Counted from the stretch's first letter, positions 26,763-36,316 are shown. The stretch is 64,000 nucleotides of DNA from RHKX01 sp963745755 (GCA_963745755.1 CAVUYP010000001.1:2046001-2110000), one strand, 5' to 3'. Notes: generated by a model not told the origin, from the sequence alone. Made by a program: numbers and translations.

Positions 26763-29360
26763 TCAGTCGGCCTCGGCAGCGGGCTCGGCGCCGTTGTCGT
26801 CGCCCACCTCGATGCCGTTGTCGTCGGCCACCTCGATGCCGTCGATCGGCAGCTCGGCGCCGGCGACCGCCTCGCCCTCGGGGAGCGCGGCCGCCTCCTG
26901 CTCCTCGACGACGAGCGCGACGGCGCTGACCCGGTCGTCGTCGGCGATGTTCATCACCTTGACGCCCTGGGTCGCCCGGCCGTGCCGGGAGATGCCCCTC
27001 ACCGAGGTCCGCTGGACCATCCCGTTGACGGAGATGAACAGCAGGTCCTGATGCTCGCGGACGATCATCGCGCCGGCGAGGCCGCCCTTCTTCTCGGTCA
27101 GCTTCACGGTCAGGTTGCCCTTCGTGCCGCGGCCCTTGACCGGGTAGTCCTCGACCGGGGTGCGCTTGCCGTAGCCGTTCTCGGTGACGACGAAGACGTC
27201 GGTGTCGGGCCGGGCGATGTCCATCGCCAGGACCCGGTTCGGGGTCCCGTCGATCTTGTCGGAGACGTTCATCCCCTGTACGCCCGTGGTGTCGCGGCCC
27301 ATCGGCCGGACCTTGTCCTCGCTGAACCGTGAGGCCTTGCCGGAGCGCGAGACCATGAGGATGTCGTCCTCGCCGGTGGTGAGCCGGACCTGGACGAGCT
27401 CGTCGCCCTCGCGGACCTTGATCGCGATGATCCCGTCGGCGCGGATCGGCGTGTTGTACTGGGTGAACTCGGTCTTCTTGATCTGCCCGCCGGCGGTCGC
27501 GAACGCCAGGTACTTGCCCTCGCTGAAGTCGCGGGTCGGGATCACCGCCATGACCCGCTCGCCCTCGCGCAGCGGCAGGACGTTGACGAGCGCCTTGCCG
27601 CGCGCCGTGCGCGAGCCCTCCGGCAGCTCGTAGACCTTGAGCCGGTAGACCTTGCCGCGGTTCGTGAAGAACAGCAGGTAGTCGTGGGTCGAGCAGATGT
27701 GGAGGTGCTCGATGTAGTCGCCCTCCTTGAGGTTCATCCCGGTCACCCCCTTGCCGCCGCGGTGCTGCTGGCGGTAGGTGGCGAGCGGCAGCCGCTTCGC
27801 GTAGCCGGAGGCGGTCAGCGAGATCACCATCTGCTGGTCGGCGATCATGTCCTCGATGTCGACCTCGCCCTCGGCGAAGGTGATGTCGGTGCGGCGCTCG
27901 CCGCCGTAGCGCTCGCCGAGCTCGGCGAGCTCCTCGCTGATCACGCCGTCGATCCGCCTCTCGTCACCGAGGATCGCCCGCAGCTCGCCGATCCGCTGCA
28001 TCAGCTCGGCGTGCTCCTCGCGGACCTTGTCGGACTCCAGCGCGGTCAGGCGCTGCAGGCGCATGTCGAGGATCGCCTGGGCCTGGATCTCGGTCAGCTC
28101 GAACTGCTCGATCAGCCCCGCCCGCGCCTCGTCGGGATTCGCGGAGCCGCGGATCAGCGCGATCACCGCGTCGAGGTTGTCGAGCGCGATCAGGATTCCC
28201 TCGAGCACGTGCGCCCGGGCCTCGGCCTGGCGCAGCTGGAACTGCGTGCGGCGGATCACCACCTCGCGCTGGTGCAGCACGTAGTAGTGGATCATCTCCT
28301 TCAGCGACAGCGTCCTCGGCACGCCGTCGACGAGCGAGACCATGTTGACGCCGAAGGTCGCCTGCATCTGGGTGTGCTTGAAGAGCTTGTTGAGCGCGAC
28401 CTTCGGGATCGCATCGCGCTTCAGCTCGATCACGAGCCGCATCCCGGAGCGGTCCGACTCGTCGCGGAGGTCGGAGATCTCGGTGATCTTCTTGTCGCGG
28501 ACGAGGTCGGCGATCTTCGTGATCAGGCCGCCGTCGCCGCCCTTGCGGACCATGAACGGCAGCTCGGAGACGATGATCGCCTCCTTGCCGCTCTTGATCG
28601 GCTCGATGTGCGCCTTCGCGCGGACCCGGACCGAGCCGCGCCCGGAGCGGTACGCGGAGCGGATCCCCTCCGAGCCCATGATCGTGCCGCCGCCCGGGAA
28701 GTCGGGGCCGGTGACGTGCTGCATCAACCCCTCGGTGTCGATCTCGGGGTCCTTGATGTAGGCCTGGACGGCGCCGATCACCTCGCGCAGGTTGTGCGGC
28801 GGGATGTTCGTCGCCATCCCGACGGCGATCCCCGAGGAGCCGTTGACGAGCAGGTTCGGAAACCGCGACGGCAGCACCAGCGGCTCGGCCGAGGACTCGT
28901 CGTAGTTGGGCCCGAAGTCGACCGTCTCCGCCTCGATGTCGCGGAGCATCTCGGTGGCGAGCCGGGCGAGCCGGGCCTCCGTGTAGCGCATCGCCGCCGG
29001 CGGGTCGTCGTCGATCGAGCCGAAGTTGCCCTGGCCGTCGACGAGCGGCTCGCGCAGCGAGAAGTCCTGCGCCATCCGCACGAGCGTGTCGTAGATCGAC
29101 TGGTCGCCGTGCGGGTGGTACTTGCCCATCACCTCGCCGACGATGAACGCCGACTTCCGGTAGGGCCGGTTCGGCTGCAGGCCGAGGTCGTGCATCGCGT
29201 AGAGAACGCGGCGATGAACCGGCTTGAGACCGTCGCGCACGTCGGGCAGCGCCCGGCCGACGATCACGCTCATCGCGTAGTCGAGGTATGCGGAGCGCAT
29301 CTCCGTCGAGATCTCGCGGATCTCGACGTTGCCTCCGCTCAGGACATCCGAGGCCTCCAT
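26763..29360 (-). CDS. gyrA: DNA gyrase subunit A
   Basis: An intact 865-residue protein. GyrA cuts and rejoins DNA in the A2B2 gyrase that introduces negative supercoils. The winged-helix region has GLKPVHRRVLYAM, and the catalytic tyrosine lies in AAMRYTEARL (Tyr126). The quinolone-determining segment reads HPHGDQSIYD, with Gln87 in the place of E. coli Ser83. The C-terminal beta-pinwheel contains the GyrA box QHRGGKG. The tail is acidic with a small repeat (GIEVADDNG and GIEVGDDNG). It follows gyrB by 55 bp in the origin cluster. Confidence 0.97.
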   Translation of the reverse strand: MEASDVLSGGNVEIREISTEMRSAYLDYAMSVIVGRALPDVRDGLKPVHRRVLYAMHDLGLQPNRPYRKSAFIVGEVMGKYHPHGDQSIYDTLVRMAQDFSLREPLVDGQGNFGSIDDDPPAAMRYTEARLARLATEMLRDIEAETVDFGPNYDESSAEPLVLPSRFPNLLVNGSSGIAVGMATNIPPHNLREVIGAVQAYIKDPEIDTEGLMQHVTGPDFPGGGTIMGSEGIRSAYRSGRGSVRVRAKAHIEPIKSGKEAIIVSELPFMVRKGGDGGLITKIADLVRDKKITEISDLRDESDRSGMRLVIELKRDAIPKVALNKLFKHTQMQATFGVNMVSLVDGVPRTLSLKEMIHYYVLHQREVVIRRTQFQLRQAEARAHVLEGILIALDNLDAVIALIRGSANPDEARAGLIEQFELTEIQAQAILDMRLQRLTALESDKVREEHAELMQRIGELRAILGDERRIDGVISEELAELGERYGGERRTDITFAEGEVDIEDMIADQQMVISLTASGYAKRLPLATYRQQHRGGKGVTGMNLKEGDYIEHLHICSTHDYLLFFTNRGKVYRLKVYELPEGSRTARGKALVNVLPLREGERVMAVIPTRDFSEGKYLAFATAGGQIKKTEFTQYNTPIRADGIIAIKVREGDELVQVRLTTGEDDILMVSRSGKASRFSEDKVRPMGRDTTGVQGMNVSDKIDGTPNRVLAMDIARPDTDVFVVTENGYGKRTPVEDYPVKGRGTKGNLTVKLTEKKGGLAGAMIVREHQDLLFISVNGMVQRTSVRGISRHGRATQGVKVMNIADDDRVSAVALVVEEQEAAALPEGEAVAGAELPIDGIEVADDNGIEVGDDNGAEPAAEAD

Positions 29361-29415
29361 CTAGCCATCCACCTTCGCGTTGTCGTGTCCGTTGTCTGCC
29401 GTGCGTCCGTGGTGC

Positions 29416-31842
29416 CTAGACATCGAGCACGTCCACGTCGCGGGCGTTGTTGGTGATGAACTCCTTGCGCGGCTCGACCTTGTCGCCCATCAGGTCGCTG
29501 AAGACCCGCTCGGCCATCGCCGCGTCGTCGATCGTCACCTGCAGCAGCGTCCGCGACTCCGGGGCCATCGTCGTCACCCGGAGCTGCTCGGCGTTCATCT
29601 CGCCGAGGCCCTTGAAGCGCTGCAGGGTGATCCCCAGGCGGGCCAGCTCGAGCACGACCCGGCGCAGCTCGCCGAACGACTCCGCCTCGCGGCTCTTGTC
29701 GCCGAGGCTGACCGTCACCGGCGGCTCGCCGACCTGCTTGAGCAGCGACGAGTGCACCTCGACCAGCTTCCGGTACTCGGTCGAGGAGAACAGCTCGCTC
29801 GGCAGGTGATGGGTGCGGGCGAGCCCCGACTTGCGGTGGATCGCCTTGACGACCAGCTCCTCGCCGTCGGCGGAGACCAGCTCGGTCTCGTAGGCCTCGC
29901 CGATCGGGTCGTCGGCTTCGATCAGCTCGCGGACGCCGGCGATCGTCGCCGCGCCCTGGTCGAGGATCTGCGACTCGCTGAGGAACCGCACCCGGTCCTG
30001 GCCGTAGGCGGCCTGCAGGGAGCTGACCCAGCCCTCGTACTCCTTGAAGGAGCGGTTGAAGCGCTGCCACTTGCTCTCCGAGAGCTTCGCGACCTTGCCG
30101 TCCTGGTCGACGATCTCGAACTTCTCGAACTTGTCGCGGAGCAGGAACGCCTCGAGCTCGGACTCCTTCTCGAGATAGAGCTCGCGCTTGCCGTTCTTGG
30201 CCCGGTAGAGCGGCGGCTTGGCGATGTAGACGTAGCCGCGCTCGATCAGCTCCGGCATCTGCCGGTAGAAGAACGTCAGGATCAGCGTCCGGATGTGGGC
30301 GCCGTCGACGTCGGCGTCGGTCGTGATCACCAGCTTGTGGTAGCGGGCGTCCTCGATCTGGAACTCCTCGTGGACGCCGGTCCCGATCGCCGTGATCAGC
30401 GACTGGACGGCGTCGTTGGCGAGGACCTTGTCGATCCGGTTCTTCTCGACGTTGATGATCTTGCCGAACAGCGGCAGAACCGCCTGGGTGGAGCGGTCGC
30501 GGGCCTGTTTGGCGGATCCGCCCGCCGAGTCGCCCTCGACGATGAACAGCTCGGTCAGGCTCGGGTCGCGGACCGTGCAGTCGGCGAGCTTGCCGGGCAG
30601 CGTCGAGTTCTCGAGCGCCGACTTGCGGCGGGTCAGATCGCGGGCCTTGCGGGCGGCCGCACGGGCCCGGGCGGCGTCGATCGACTTCATCACGATCCGC
30701 CGCGCCTCGGCCGGGTTCTCCTCGAGGAACTCGGCGAGCCGGCGGTTGACGATGCCCTGCACGAAGCCCTCGATCGGCGGGTTGCCGAGCTTCGTCTTCG
30801 TCTGGCCCTCGAACTGCGGGTCCTGGAGCTTGACCGAGATCACCGCGGTCAGCCCCTCGCGGACGTCGTCGCCGGAGAGGTTCGGGTCCTTCTCCTTGAG
30901 CAGCCCCTTCTCGCGGGCGTAGGCGTTCATCGTCCGCGTCAGCGCCGAGCGGAACCCCGACAGGTGCGAGCCGCCCTCGTGGGTGTTGATGTTGTTGGCG
31001 AACGAGAAGAGCGACTCCTGGTAGCCGGTGTTCCACTGCATCGCGACCTCGACCTGGCCCTCCTCGGACTCGCCCTCGAAGTAGATGCACTTCTTGTGGA
31101 GCGAGTCCTTGGACTCGTTCAGGTGGGCGACGAAGTCGACGATCCCGCCCTCGGCGTAGAACTCCTCGGTCTGTCCCCCGCCGCGCTCGTCGCTGAGCTT
31201 GATCCGCAGGCCGCGGGTCAGGAATGCGGTCTCGCGCATCCGCTCGGCCAGCGTCGCGAAGTCGTAGGTGATGTCGAGGAAGATCTCGGTGTCGGGCAGG
31301 AAGCTGATCGTGGTGCCTGTCGTCGAGCTCTTCGCGCCCTTGGTCAGCTCGTTCTGGGGCTTGCCGCGCACGTAGTCCTGGGAGTACTCGTTGCCCTTCT
31401 GGTTGATCTCCAGGTGGAGGCGCTCCGAGAGCGCGTTGACGACCGAGACGCCGACGCCGTGCAGGCCGCCCGACACCTTGTAGCCGCCGCCGTCGCCGAA
31501 CTTGCCGCCGGCGTGGAGGACGGTGAGGACGACCTCGGCGGCCGGCCGCCCCTCCTTCTCGTGGATGCCGACGGGAATGCCGCGGCCGTTGTCGACGACG
31601 GTGACCGAGTTGTCCGGGTGGATCGTGACGTCGACCGAATCGCAGTGTCCGGCGAGGGCCTCGTCGACGGAGTTGTCGACGACCTCGTAGACGAGGTGGT
31701 GAAGACCGCGGACGCCGGTCGAGCCGATGTACATGCCGGGACGCTTGCGGACCGCCTCCAGCCCCTCGAGGACGGTGATGTCGGCCGCCCCGTAGCTGTC
31801 GTTTGCGCCGTCTTTGTCCTTCGCCTTAGCGTTGTCCGCCAC
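29416..31842 (-). CDS. gyrB: DNA gyrase subunit B
   Basis: The ATPase subunit of gyrase, about 808 residues. Motifs are EVVDNSVDEALAGHC and DNGRGIPVG (GHKL ATP site), GGLHGVGVSVVNALS, the TOPRIM motifs VEGDSAGGSAK and DADVDGAHIR, and a C-terminal domain with QRFKGLGEMN, then QL. It carries an insertion in the TOPRIM region of the long GyrB form. A GTG at 31842 with a nearby AAGGAC-type ribosome site is preferred. An ATG at 31875 would add 11 residues; longer in-frame starts look artefactual. Confidence 0.96.
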   Translation of the reverse strand: MADNAKAKDKDGANDSYGAADITVLEGLEAVRKRPGMYIGSTGVRGLHHLVYEVVDNSVDEALAGHCDSVDVTIHPDNSVTVVDNGRGIPVGIHEKEGRPAAEVVLTVLHAGGKFGDGGGYKVSGGLHGVGVSVVNALSERLHLEINQKGNEYSQDYVRGKPQNELTKGAKSSTTGTTISFLPDTEIFLDITYDFATLAERMRETAFLTRGLRIKLSDERGGGQTEEFYAEGGIVDFVAHLNESKDSLHKKCIYFEGESEEGQVEVAMQWNTGYQESLFSFANNINTHEGGSHLSGFRSALTRTMNAYAREKGLLKEKDPNLSGDDVREGLTAVISVKLQDPQFEGQTKTKLGNPPIEGFVQGIVNRRLAEFLEENPAEARRIVMKSIDAARARAAARKARDLTRRKSALENSTLPGKLADCTVRDPSLTELFIVEGDSAGGSAKQARDRSTQAVLPLFGKIINVEKNRIDKVLANDAVQSLITAIGTGVHEEFQIEDARYHKLVITTDADVDGAHIRTLILTFFYRQMPELIERGYVYIAKPPLYRAKNGKRELYLEKESELEAFLLRDKFEKFEIVDQDGKVAKLSESKWQRFNRSFKEYEGWVSSLQAAYGQDRVRFLSESQILDQGAATIAGVRELIEADDPIGEAYETELVSADGEELVVKAIHRKSGLARTHHLPSELFSSTEYRKLVEVHSSLLKQVGEPPVTVSLGDKSREAESFGELRRVVLELARLGITLQRFKGLGEMNAEQLRVTTMAPESRTLLQVTIDDAAMAERVFSDLMGDKVEPRKEFITNNARDVDVLDV

Positions 31843-32067
31843 TCGGTCCTTCCCGTTCGGGTGCTGGTAAATCATGCCGTGCCCGGCGGCGGCTCGAGGG
31901 CCGCAGTGAATCCTGTTTGGGAGGGACTCCCGATGTGAGGAGGTCCGTTCCAGAGGCGCGCCGGTCGGTTGACATAAGGATATCAGGCACAAGCGGCGGC
32001 CGTCGCGGACGTCTGCAACAAAATCCCTGCAAATAAGCGTATTCTGAAACGGAAGCGGGTCGTTTGG
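31843..32067 (-). promoter_or_regulatory. Leader/promoter region of gyrB
   Basis: This spacer is noticeably AT-richer than its surroundings, with clusters such as TTATTTGCAGGGATTTTGTT and TATCCTTATGTC on the leftward strand. It probably holds the gyrBA promoter. No single -35/-10 pair stands out. Confidence 0.35.
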
Positions 32068-32427
32068 TCAACGATGGCGAGCGAGGTCTGCCGTAAATCG
32101 CAGCGAAGTGACGCGATCGGCGCCGATCGCCCCGTCGATCCGCTCCCGCAGCAGCTCCCCCATCAGCTCCAGCTCCTGCGCCCAGGCACCGCTCTCGCAG
32201 GCGATCGTCACCCGCCCCTCGCGCTCGGCGACCGGCTCGGCGCGGGCCGCGATCGCCGCCCCGCAGACCGCCGGCCAGGCGGTCTGGACCTCGGCGAGCA
32301 GCGTCTGCGGGGTCCGCTCGGCGACGACCCGCTCCAGCGCCGAGCCCAGCCTGCGGGGTTGGCCGGGGCGGGGTTGGCCGGGGCGGGGTTGGCCGGGGCG
32401 CTCGCCGCCGCCGCTCGCCGCGCTCAT
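32068..32427 (-). CDS. DUF721/DciA-like protein
   Basis: 119 residues. The DUF721 core (ALERVVAERTPQTLLAEVQ, WPAVCGAAIAARAEPVAER, GRVTIACESGAWAQELELM) is a small KH-like fold related to DciA, the ancestral loader of the replicative helicase DnaB. The N-terminus carries a Pro/Gly/Arg repeat (GQPRPGQPRPGQPR) encoded by a 15-bp tandem repeat. It overlaps the recF stop by four bases and sits between recF and gyrB, the standard actinobacterial position for this gene. Confidence 0.85.
   Translation of the reverse strand: MSAASGGGERPGQPRPGQPRPGQPRRLGSALERVVAERTPQTLLAEVQTAWPAVCGAAIAARAEPVAEREGRVTIACESGAWAQELELMGELLRERIDGAIGADRVTSLRFTADLARHR
32355..32399. repeat. 15-bp tandem repeat, three perfect units
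   Basis: The unit GGGGTTGGCCGGGGC is repeated exactly three times in the 5' end of the DciA-like gene. It encodes GQPRP repeats on the minus strand. Unit number may vary between strains. Confidence 0.85.
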
Positions 32428-33521
32428 CGCGGCGCCCCCGCGGTCGCGACGCCGGCCTCGATCGCCAGCTCGGCGGCCCCGGTCGCCGGCACGTGGTCGA
32501 GCTCGGTGGCGGTGACCAGCGTCTGGCCGCCGTCCTCGAGCATCGCGACCAGCCGCGAGCGGCGCACCGGGTCGAGCTCGCTCATCACGTCGTCGAGCAA
32601 CAGCAACGGCAGCTGCCGGCGAGCCGAGCGCAACGCGTCGCGTTCGGCGAACAGCAGCGCCAGCAGACCGAGCCGCTGCTGGCCCTGCGACCCGTAGCGG
32701 CGCAGCGACCGCCCGCCGAACGACAGCTCGACCTCGTCGCGATGCGGCCCGAAGCCGGTGAAGCCGCGGGCGACGTCGGCATCGCGGCGCTCGGCGAGCT
32801 CGGCGGCGATCCCCTCCGCGTCGAGGCCCGCCGTCCGCGGCCGGTAGGCGATTTCGGCACCGCCGGCGAGCCCGAGATCGGCGGCGGCGCGCTCGAACGG
32901 CGCGGTCAGCTCGGCGGCGGCGGCGGCGCGGGCGGCGGCGAGCGGCACCGCCCGTTCGGCCAGCGCTCGGTCCCAGGCCGGCAGCGCCGCCGGATCGCCG
33001 CCGCGTTTGATCCTTGCCAGCAGGCTGTTGCGCTGGGCAAGCGCCTGCGAGTAGTCGCGCGGCAGATCCGCCCGCGCCGGCCAGAGCGCCCCGGCGAGCC
33101 GGTCGATGTGGGCGCGGCGCGGCGCCGGCGGCCCCTTGACGAGCGCCAGCCGGTCCGGCATGAAGATCGAGATCGCCGGCCGGCGGCGATCGTCGCCGGG
33201 TTGAGCGGGGGATCCGTCGACGAGCCGGCGGCGGGCCTCGCCGCTCGAGACCGAGGCCAGCATCACGATCGGGTCGAGGTGCTCATCCGGATCGGGCTCG
33301 AGCAGCGCCTCGACCCGGGCCAGATCGCCCCCGAAGGCGATCATCTCGCGCTCGCGGCGGGTCCGGCAGGAGCGTCCGGTGAGCGCGAAGAAGACCGCCT
33401 CGAGGACGTTCGTCTTGCCGGCCCCGTTCGGCCCGTGCAGGACGCTCAGACCCGGGCCGAGGTCGATCGCCACGTCGGCGAGGTTCCGGAACGAGTGCGG
33501 GACGACCCGCGCGACCCTCAC
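32424..33521 (-). CDS. recF: DNA replication/repair protein RecF
   Basis: A 365-residue SMC-like ATPase that loads RecA at gapped DNA with RecO and RecR. Walker A is GPNGAGKTNVLEA (residues 30-42). The signature motif is in YGSQGQQRLGLLALL, and Walker B with D-loop is LLLLDDVMSELD. N-terminal RVVPHSFRNLADVAIDL is typical. It lies 42 bp downstream of dnaN and overlaps the DciA-like gene by ATGA. Confidence 0.96.
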   Translation of the reverse strand: MRVARVVPHSFRNLADVAIDLGPGLSVLHGPNGAGKTNVLEAVFFALTGRSCRTRREREMIAFGGDLARVEALLEPDPDEHLDPIVMLASVSSGEARRRLVDGSPAQPGDDRRRPAISIFMPDRLALVKGPPAPRRAHIDRLAGALWPARADLPRDYSQALAQRNSLLARIKRGGDPAALPAWDRALAERAVPLAAARAAAAAELTAPFERAAADLGLAGGAEIAYRPRTAGLDAEGIAAELAERRDADVARGFTGFGPHRDEVELSFGGRSLRRYGSQGQQRLGLLALLFAERDALRSARRQLPLLLLDDVMSELDPVRRSRLVAMLEDGGQTLVTATELDHVPATGAAELAIEAGVATAGAPR

Positions 33522-33563
33522 TCGGCCTTCGATCCGGGCGCCGTTGCGATCACGGCAACCGCC

Positions 33564-34676
33564 CTAGACGTTGAGCCGGATCGGCATCACCAGGTAGCTG
33601 TAGTCCTCCGAGCCCGCCGGTTGCAGGAGTCCCGGCCGCAGCGGCGAAGTCAGCCGCAGGACCAACTCCTCGGTCTCGACGCTCTCGATTCCCTCGATGA
33701 AGAACTGCGGGTTGAAGGCGATCTCCATCGCCTCGCCGCTGAACGCGCACGGCATCGACTCCGAGGCATCGCCGATCTCCGGCGTCTCCGCGGCAACCGT
33801 CACCTGGCCCTCCTCGAAGGCGAGCTTGAGCGGCGCGTTGCGCTGCGCCAGGTAGCGGATCCGCCTGGTCACGTCGAGCAGCTCGCCGCGGGGCAGGCGG
33901 ACGTCGTGGTCGAAGGCGTCGGGAAGCAGCTGCCGGTAGCTCGGGAATTGCCCCTCGATAAGCCGCGACGACATCGTCACGTTGCCGGCCCGAAAGACGA
34001 TCTGGTTGCCGGGCAGGGCGATCTCGACCTCGTCGAGATCGTGCTGGGAGACGACCCGGGCGAGCTCCCGCATCGCCCGCGCCGGCACGTTCGCCTCGAA
34101 CTGCGCCGGCGCATCGCCCTCGAGCTCGGTCCGCTTGACGCTGAGCCGGTAGGAGTCGGTCGCGACCATGGTCAGCGTCGATTCCTCGACGCTGACCAGG
34201 ATGCCGGTGAGGATCGGCCGGACCTCGTCGCGGGAGGCGGCGCGGGCGACCCGCTCGACCGTCTCGGCGAGGGCGCCGGCGGGCATCTTCAGGAGATCGC
34301 CGCCGAGCTCGGGCAGGCGCGGGAAGTCCTCGGGGTCGAGCAGCCGCAGGTGGAAGTTGGCGGTGCCGGCGGTCAGCTCGACGTCGCCCTTGTCGGGACG
34401 CTCGGCGAGGGTCACGGTTCCCTGCGGCAGCGCCCGCGAGACGTCGGCGAGCAGCCGGCCGGGCAGCAGGATCTCACCGTCGCCCTCGACCTCCGCATCG
34501 AGCTCGACCGTGACCGCGAGCTCGCCGTCGGTCGCCCGGGCGACCGCCTTGCCACCCGCCGAGACGAGCATGATCCCGCCCAGCGAGGGCAGGGTCGTCC
34601 GCGTCGACAGCGCCCGTGCAGCGGTCTGCAGGCCGTCGAGCAGCGGATCGCGTTCGGCTTTCAATTGCATCTGCAT
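33564..34676 (-). CDS. dnaN: DNA polymerase III sliding clamp (beta subunit)
   Basis: A 370-residue clamp with three repeated domains that encircles DNA and tethers polymerase III. Visible features are LPSLGGIMLVSAGGKAVAR at the first domain, NVPARAMRELARVV in the second, and the C-terminal SYLVMPIRLNV, whose MPxR motif lines the partner-binding pocket. It is intact. It is transcribed away from dnaA in the origin cluster, with a 136-bp spacer between them. Confidence 0.96.
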   Translation of the reverse strand: MQMQLKAERDPLLDGLQTAARALSTRTTLPSLGGIMLVSAGGKAVARATDGELAVTVELDAEVEGDGEILLPGRLLADVSRALPQGTVTLAERPDKGDVELTAGTANFHLRLLDPEDFPRLPELGGDLLKMPAGALAETVERVARAASRDEVRPILTGILVSVEESTLTMVATDSYRLSVKRTELEGDAPAQFEANVPARAMRELARVVSQHDLDEVEIALPGNQIVFRAGNVTMSSRLIEGQFPSYRQLLPDAFDHDVRLPRGELLDVTRRIRYLAQRNAPLKLAFEEGQVTVAAETPEIGDASESMPCAFSGEAMEIAFNPQFFIEGIESVETEELVLRLTSPLRPGLLQPAGSEDYSYLVMPIRLNV

Positions 34677-34699
34677 CCTCTTCCGGTCGTCTCAGTTGA

Positions 34700-34880
34700 T
34701 GTTAGGTGTGTGGAAACCCTTTCAGAACCCCGCGACGGCAGTGTAGGAGCGCGTTCGCGGGGTGTGGAGGCGGCTGTGGGAAAGTTCCGGCTCGTGGACG
34801 GGAGGACGGCGGTCATCGGTCCTCCACGTCGATGTGGAGTCGCTCGTGGATTCGTTCCAGCGCCTTGTGGATATCGGAGC
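34700..34880. other. Putative oriC: cluster of DnaA-box-like motifs
   Basis: Seven 9-mers close to TGTGGA(T/C)AA lie on the plus strand at 34709, 34763, 34775, 34793, 34833, 34845 and 34866. They include TGTGGAAAC, CGTGGACGG and TGTGGATAT (matching the box TTATCCACA at 8 positions). They span the dnaA-dnaN spacer and the 3' end of dnaA, all in one orientation. The gene order around it is that of a chromosomal origin. Most boxes are degenerate, so the exact origin is uncertain. Confidence 0.5.
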
Positions 34881-36195
34881 CGGGCTCGAGGTCGCGCTCG
34901 ACGCGGCGGATCGAGTGCAGCACGGTCGAGTGGTCGCGGTCGAAGCCGCGGGCGATCTCGGCGAGCGACAGGTCGGTCTGGTTGCGGGCGACGAACATGG
35001 CGAGCTGGCGGCCGCGGACGAGGTTGGGGGCGCGTCGCGGTGAGCGCATGTCGGCGAGCGAAAGGTGGAGGACGTCGCAGACCGCCCTCTGGATCCGCTC
35101 GAGCTGCTCTTCTGCCGGCGCCCGGGCGGGTACGTCGCTGACCGGGTCGGCGTTGCTGCCGAGCGCCTTGCGGACGAGCTCGACGGTCGGCACCTCGCCG
35201 AGCATCGATGCGAACGCGGTGACGCGGGTCAGCGCGCCCTCGAGGCGGCGCAGGTTGCCGGGAGCGGCGCCGGCGATCTGCTGCAGCACCTCGAGATCCG
35301 GCACGGCGATGCCGTGCTCGGCGGCGAGGCGGCGCAGCAGGGTTATCCGGGTCGCCGGGTCCGGGCCCTGCAGCTCGACGGTCAGCCCCCAGGCGAAGCG
35401 GTCGCGCATCCGCTCGCTGAGCCTGCCCATCGCCTCCGGCGGGCGGTCGCTGGAGAGGACGATCTGGCTGCCCTGTGCGTAGAGCTCGTTGAACGTGTGG
35501 AAGAACTCGTCCTCGGTTCGCTCCTTGCCCTCGAGGAACTGGACGTCGTCGATCAGCAGCACGTCGACGCCGCGGTAGCGCTTCTTGAAGCGCTCGGTGG
35601 GCCGGCCGTCGCCGCGCAGCGAGGTGACGAACTCGGAGGTGAAGCGCTCGGCGGTCGTGTAGACGACGTCGAGGTCGGGGCGCTGGCTGCGCAGGTAGTT
35701 GGCGATCGAGACGAGCAGGTGGGTCTTGCCGAGCCCGGGCGAGCCGTAGAGGAACAGCGGGTTGTAGGACTCGGCCGGCGACTCGGCGACGGCGAGCGCC
35801 GCCGAGTGGGCGAAGCGGTTGCCGGCGCCGATCACGAAGTGGTCGAAGTCGAGGCCGCCGGCGAGGCCGGCGGGGATCGCGCCGGCGGCGGGGCCGGGCT
35901 CGTCGCCTTCGGCGGGCAGGTCGGCGAAGGCGATCTCGGTGAAGCCGGGGGCGCGGCGGCGCAACGCATCGGTGGCGGCAGCGCCGTAGCGGCGCTGGAA
36001 CCAGTCGCGGACGCGGTCGGGGCCGGAGACGTAGAGGCGAGTGCCCTGGATACCGACCGCGCGCAGCGGCTCGAGCCAGTTCTCGAAGGCCGATTGCGGC
36101 AGCGTGTCGCGGAGCTCCTCCCGGACTCCGTTCCAGATCGTGGCCAGCTCTTGTCGCGAGTCGTCTTGCAAAGGTGTCGGGGAACGCCGGATCAC
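34813..36195 (-). CDS. dnaA: Chromosomal replication initiator DnaA
   Basis: A 460-residue AAA+ protein that binds DnaA boxes and opens the origin. Domain I begins LATIWNGVREELRDTLPQ. The AAA+ domain has Walker A GSPGLGKTHLL, Walker B DVLLIDDVQFLEGKE, and box VII-type arginines. Domain IV contains the DNA-binding signature FDRDHSTVLHSIRRVE. Domain II is short and Gly/Pro-rich. The ATG at 36195 gives a slightly long N-terminus; starts near residue 8 are possible. It is divergent from rpmH. Confidence 0.97.
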   Translation of the reverse strand: MIRRSPTPLQDDSRQELATIWNGVREELRDTLPQSAFENWLEPLRAVGIQGTRLYVSGPDRVRDWFQRRYGAAATDALRRRAPGFTEIAFADLPAEGDEPGPAAGAIPAGLAGGLDFDHFVIGAGNRFAHSAALAVAESPAESYNPLFLYGSPGLGKTHLLVSIANYLRSQRPDLDVVYTTAERFTSEFVTSLRGDGRPTERFKKRYRGVDVLLIDDVQFLEGKERTEDEFFHTFNELYAQGSQIVLSSDRPPEAMGRLSERMRDRFAWGLTVELQGPDPATRITLLRRLAAEHGIAVPDLEVLQQIAGAAPGNLRRLEGALTRVTAFASMLGEVPTVELVRKALGSNADPVSDVPARAPAEEQLERIQRAVCDVLHLSLADMRSPRRAPNLVRGRQLAMFVARNQTDLSLAEIARGFDRDHSTVLHSIRRVERDLEPGSDIHKALERIHERLHIDVEDR

Positions 36196-36310
36196 CCGGC
36201 GACTGCCGGAGGCGGCTCTCCTGGGCGATCATAGGTCCGCCGCGGCGGCCCGTCGGCGCCCGCCGCGCCCAACTCCGCAAATCGCGCCATAACCATCGGC
36301 CCGTCCTCCC

Positions 36311-36316
36311 TATACT
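36311..36316 (+). promoter_or_regulatory. Candidate -10 element of the rpmH operon
   Basis: TATACT lies 55 bp before the rpmH ATG in the dnaA-rpmH divergent spacer, with no convincing -35 upstream. The position suits the ribosomal-protein promoter. Confidence 0.4.
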
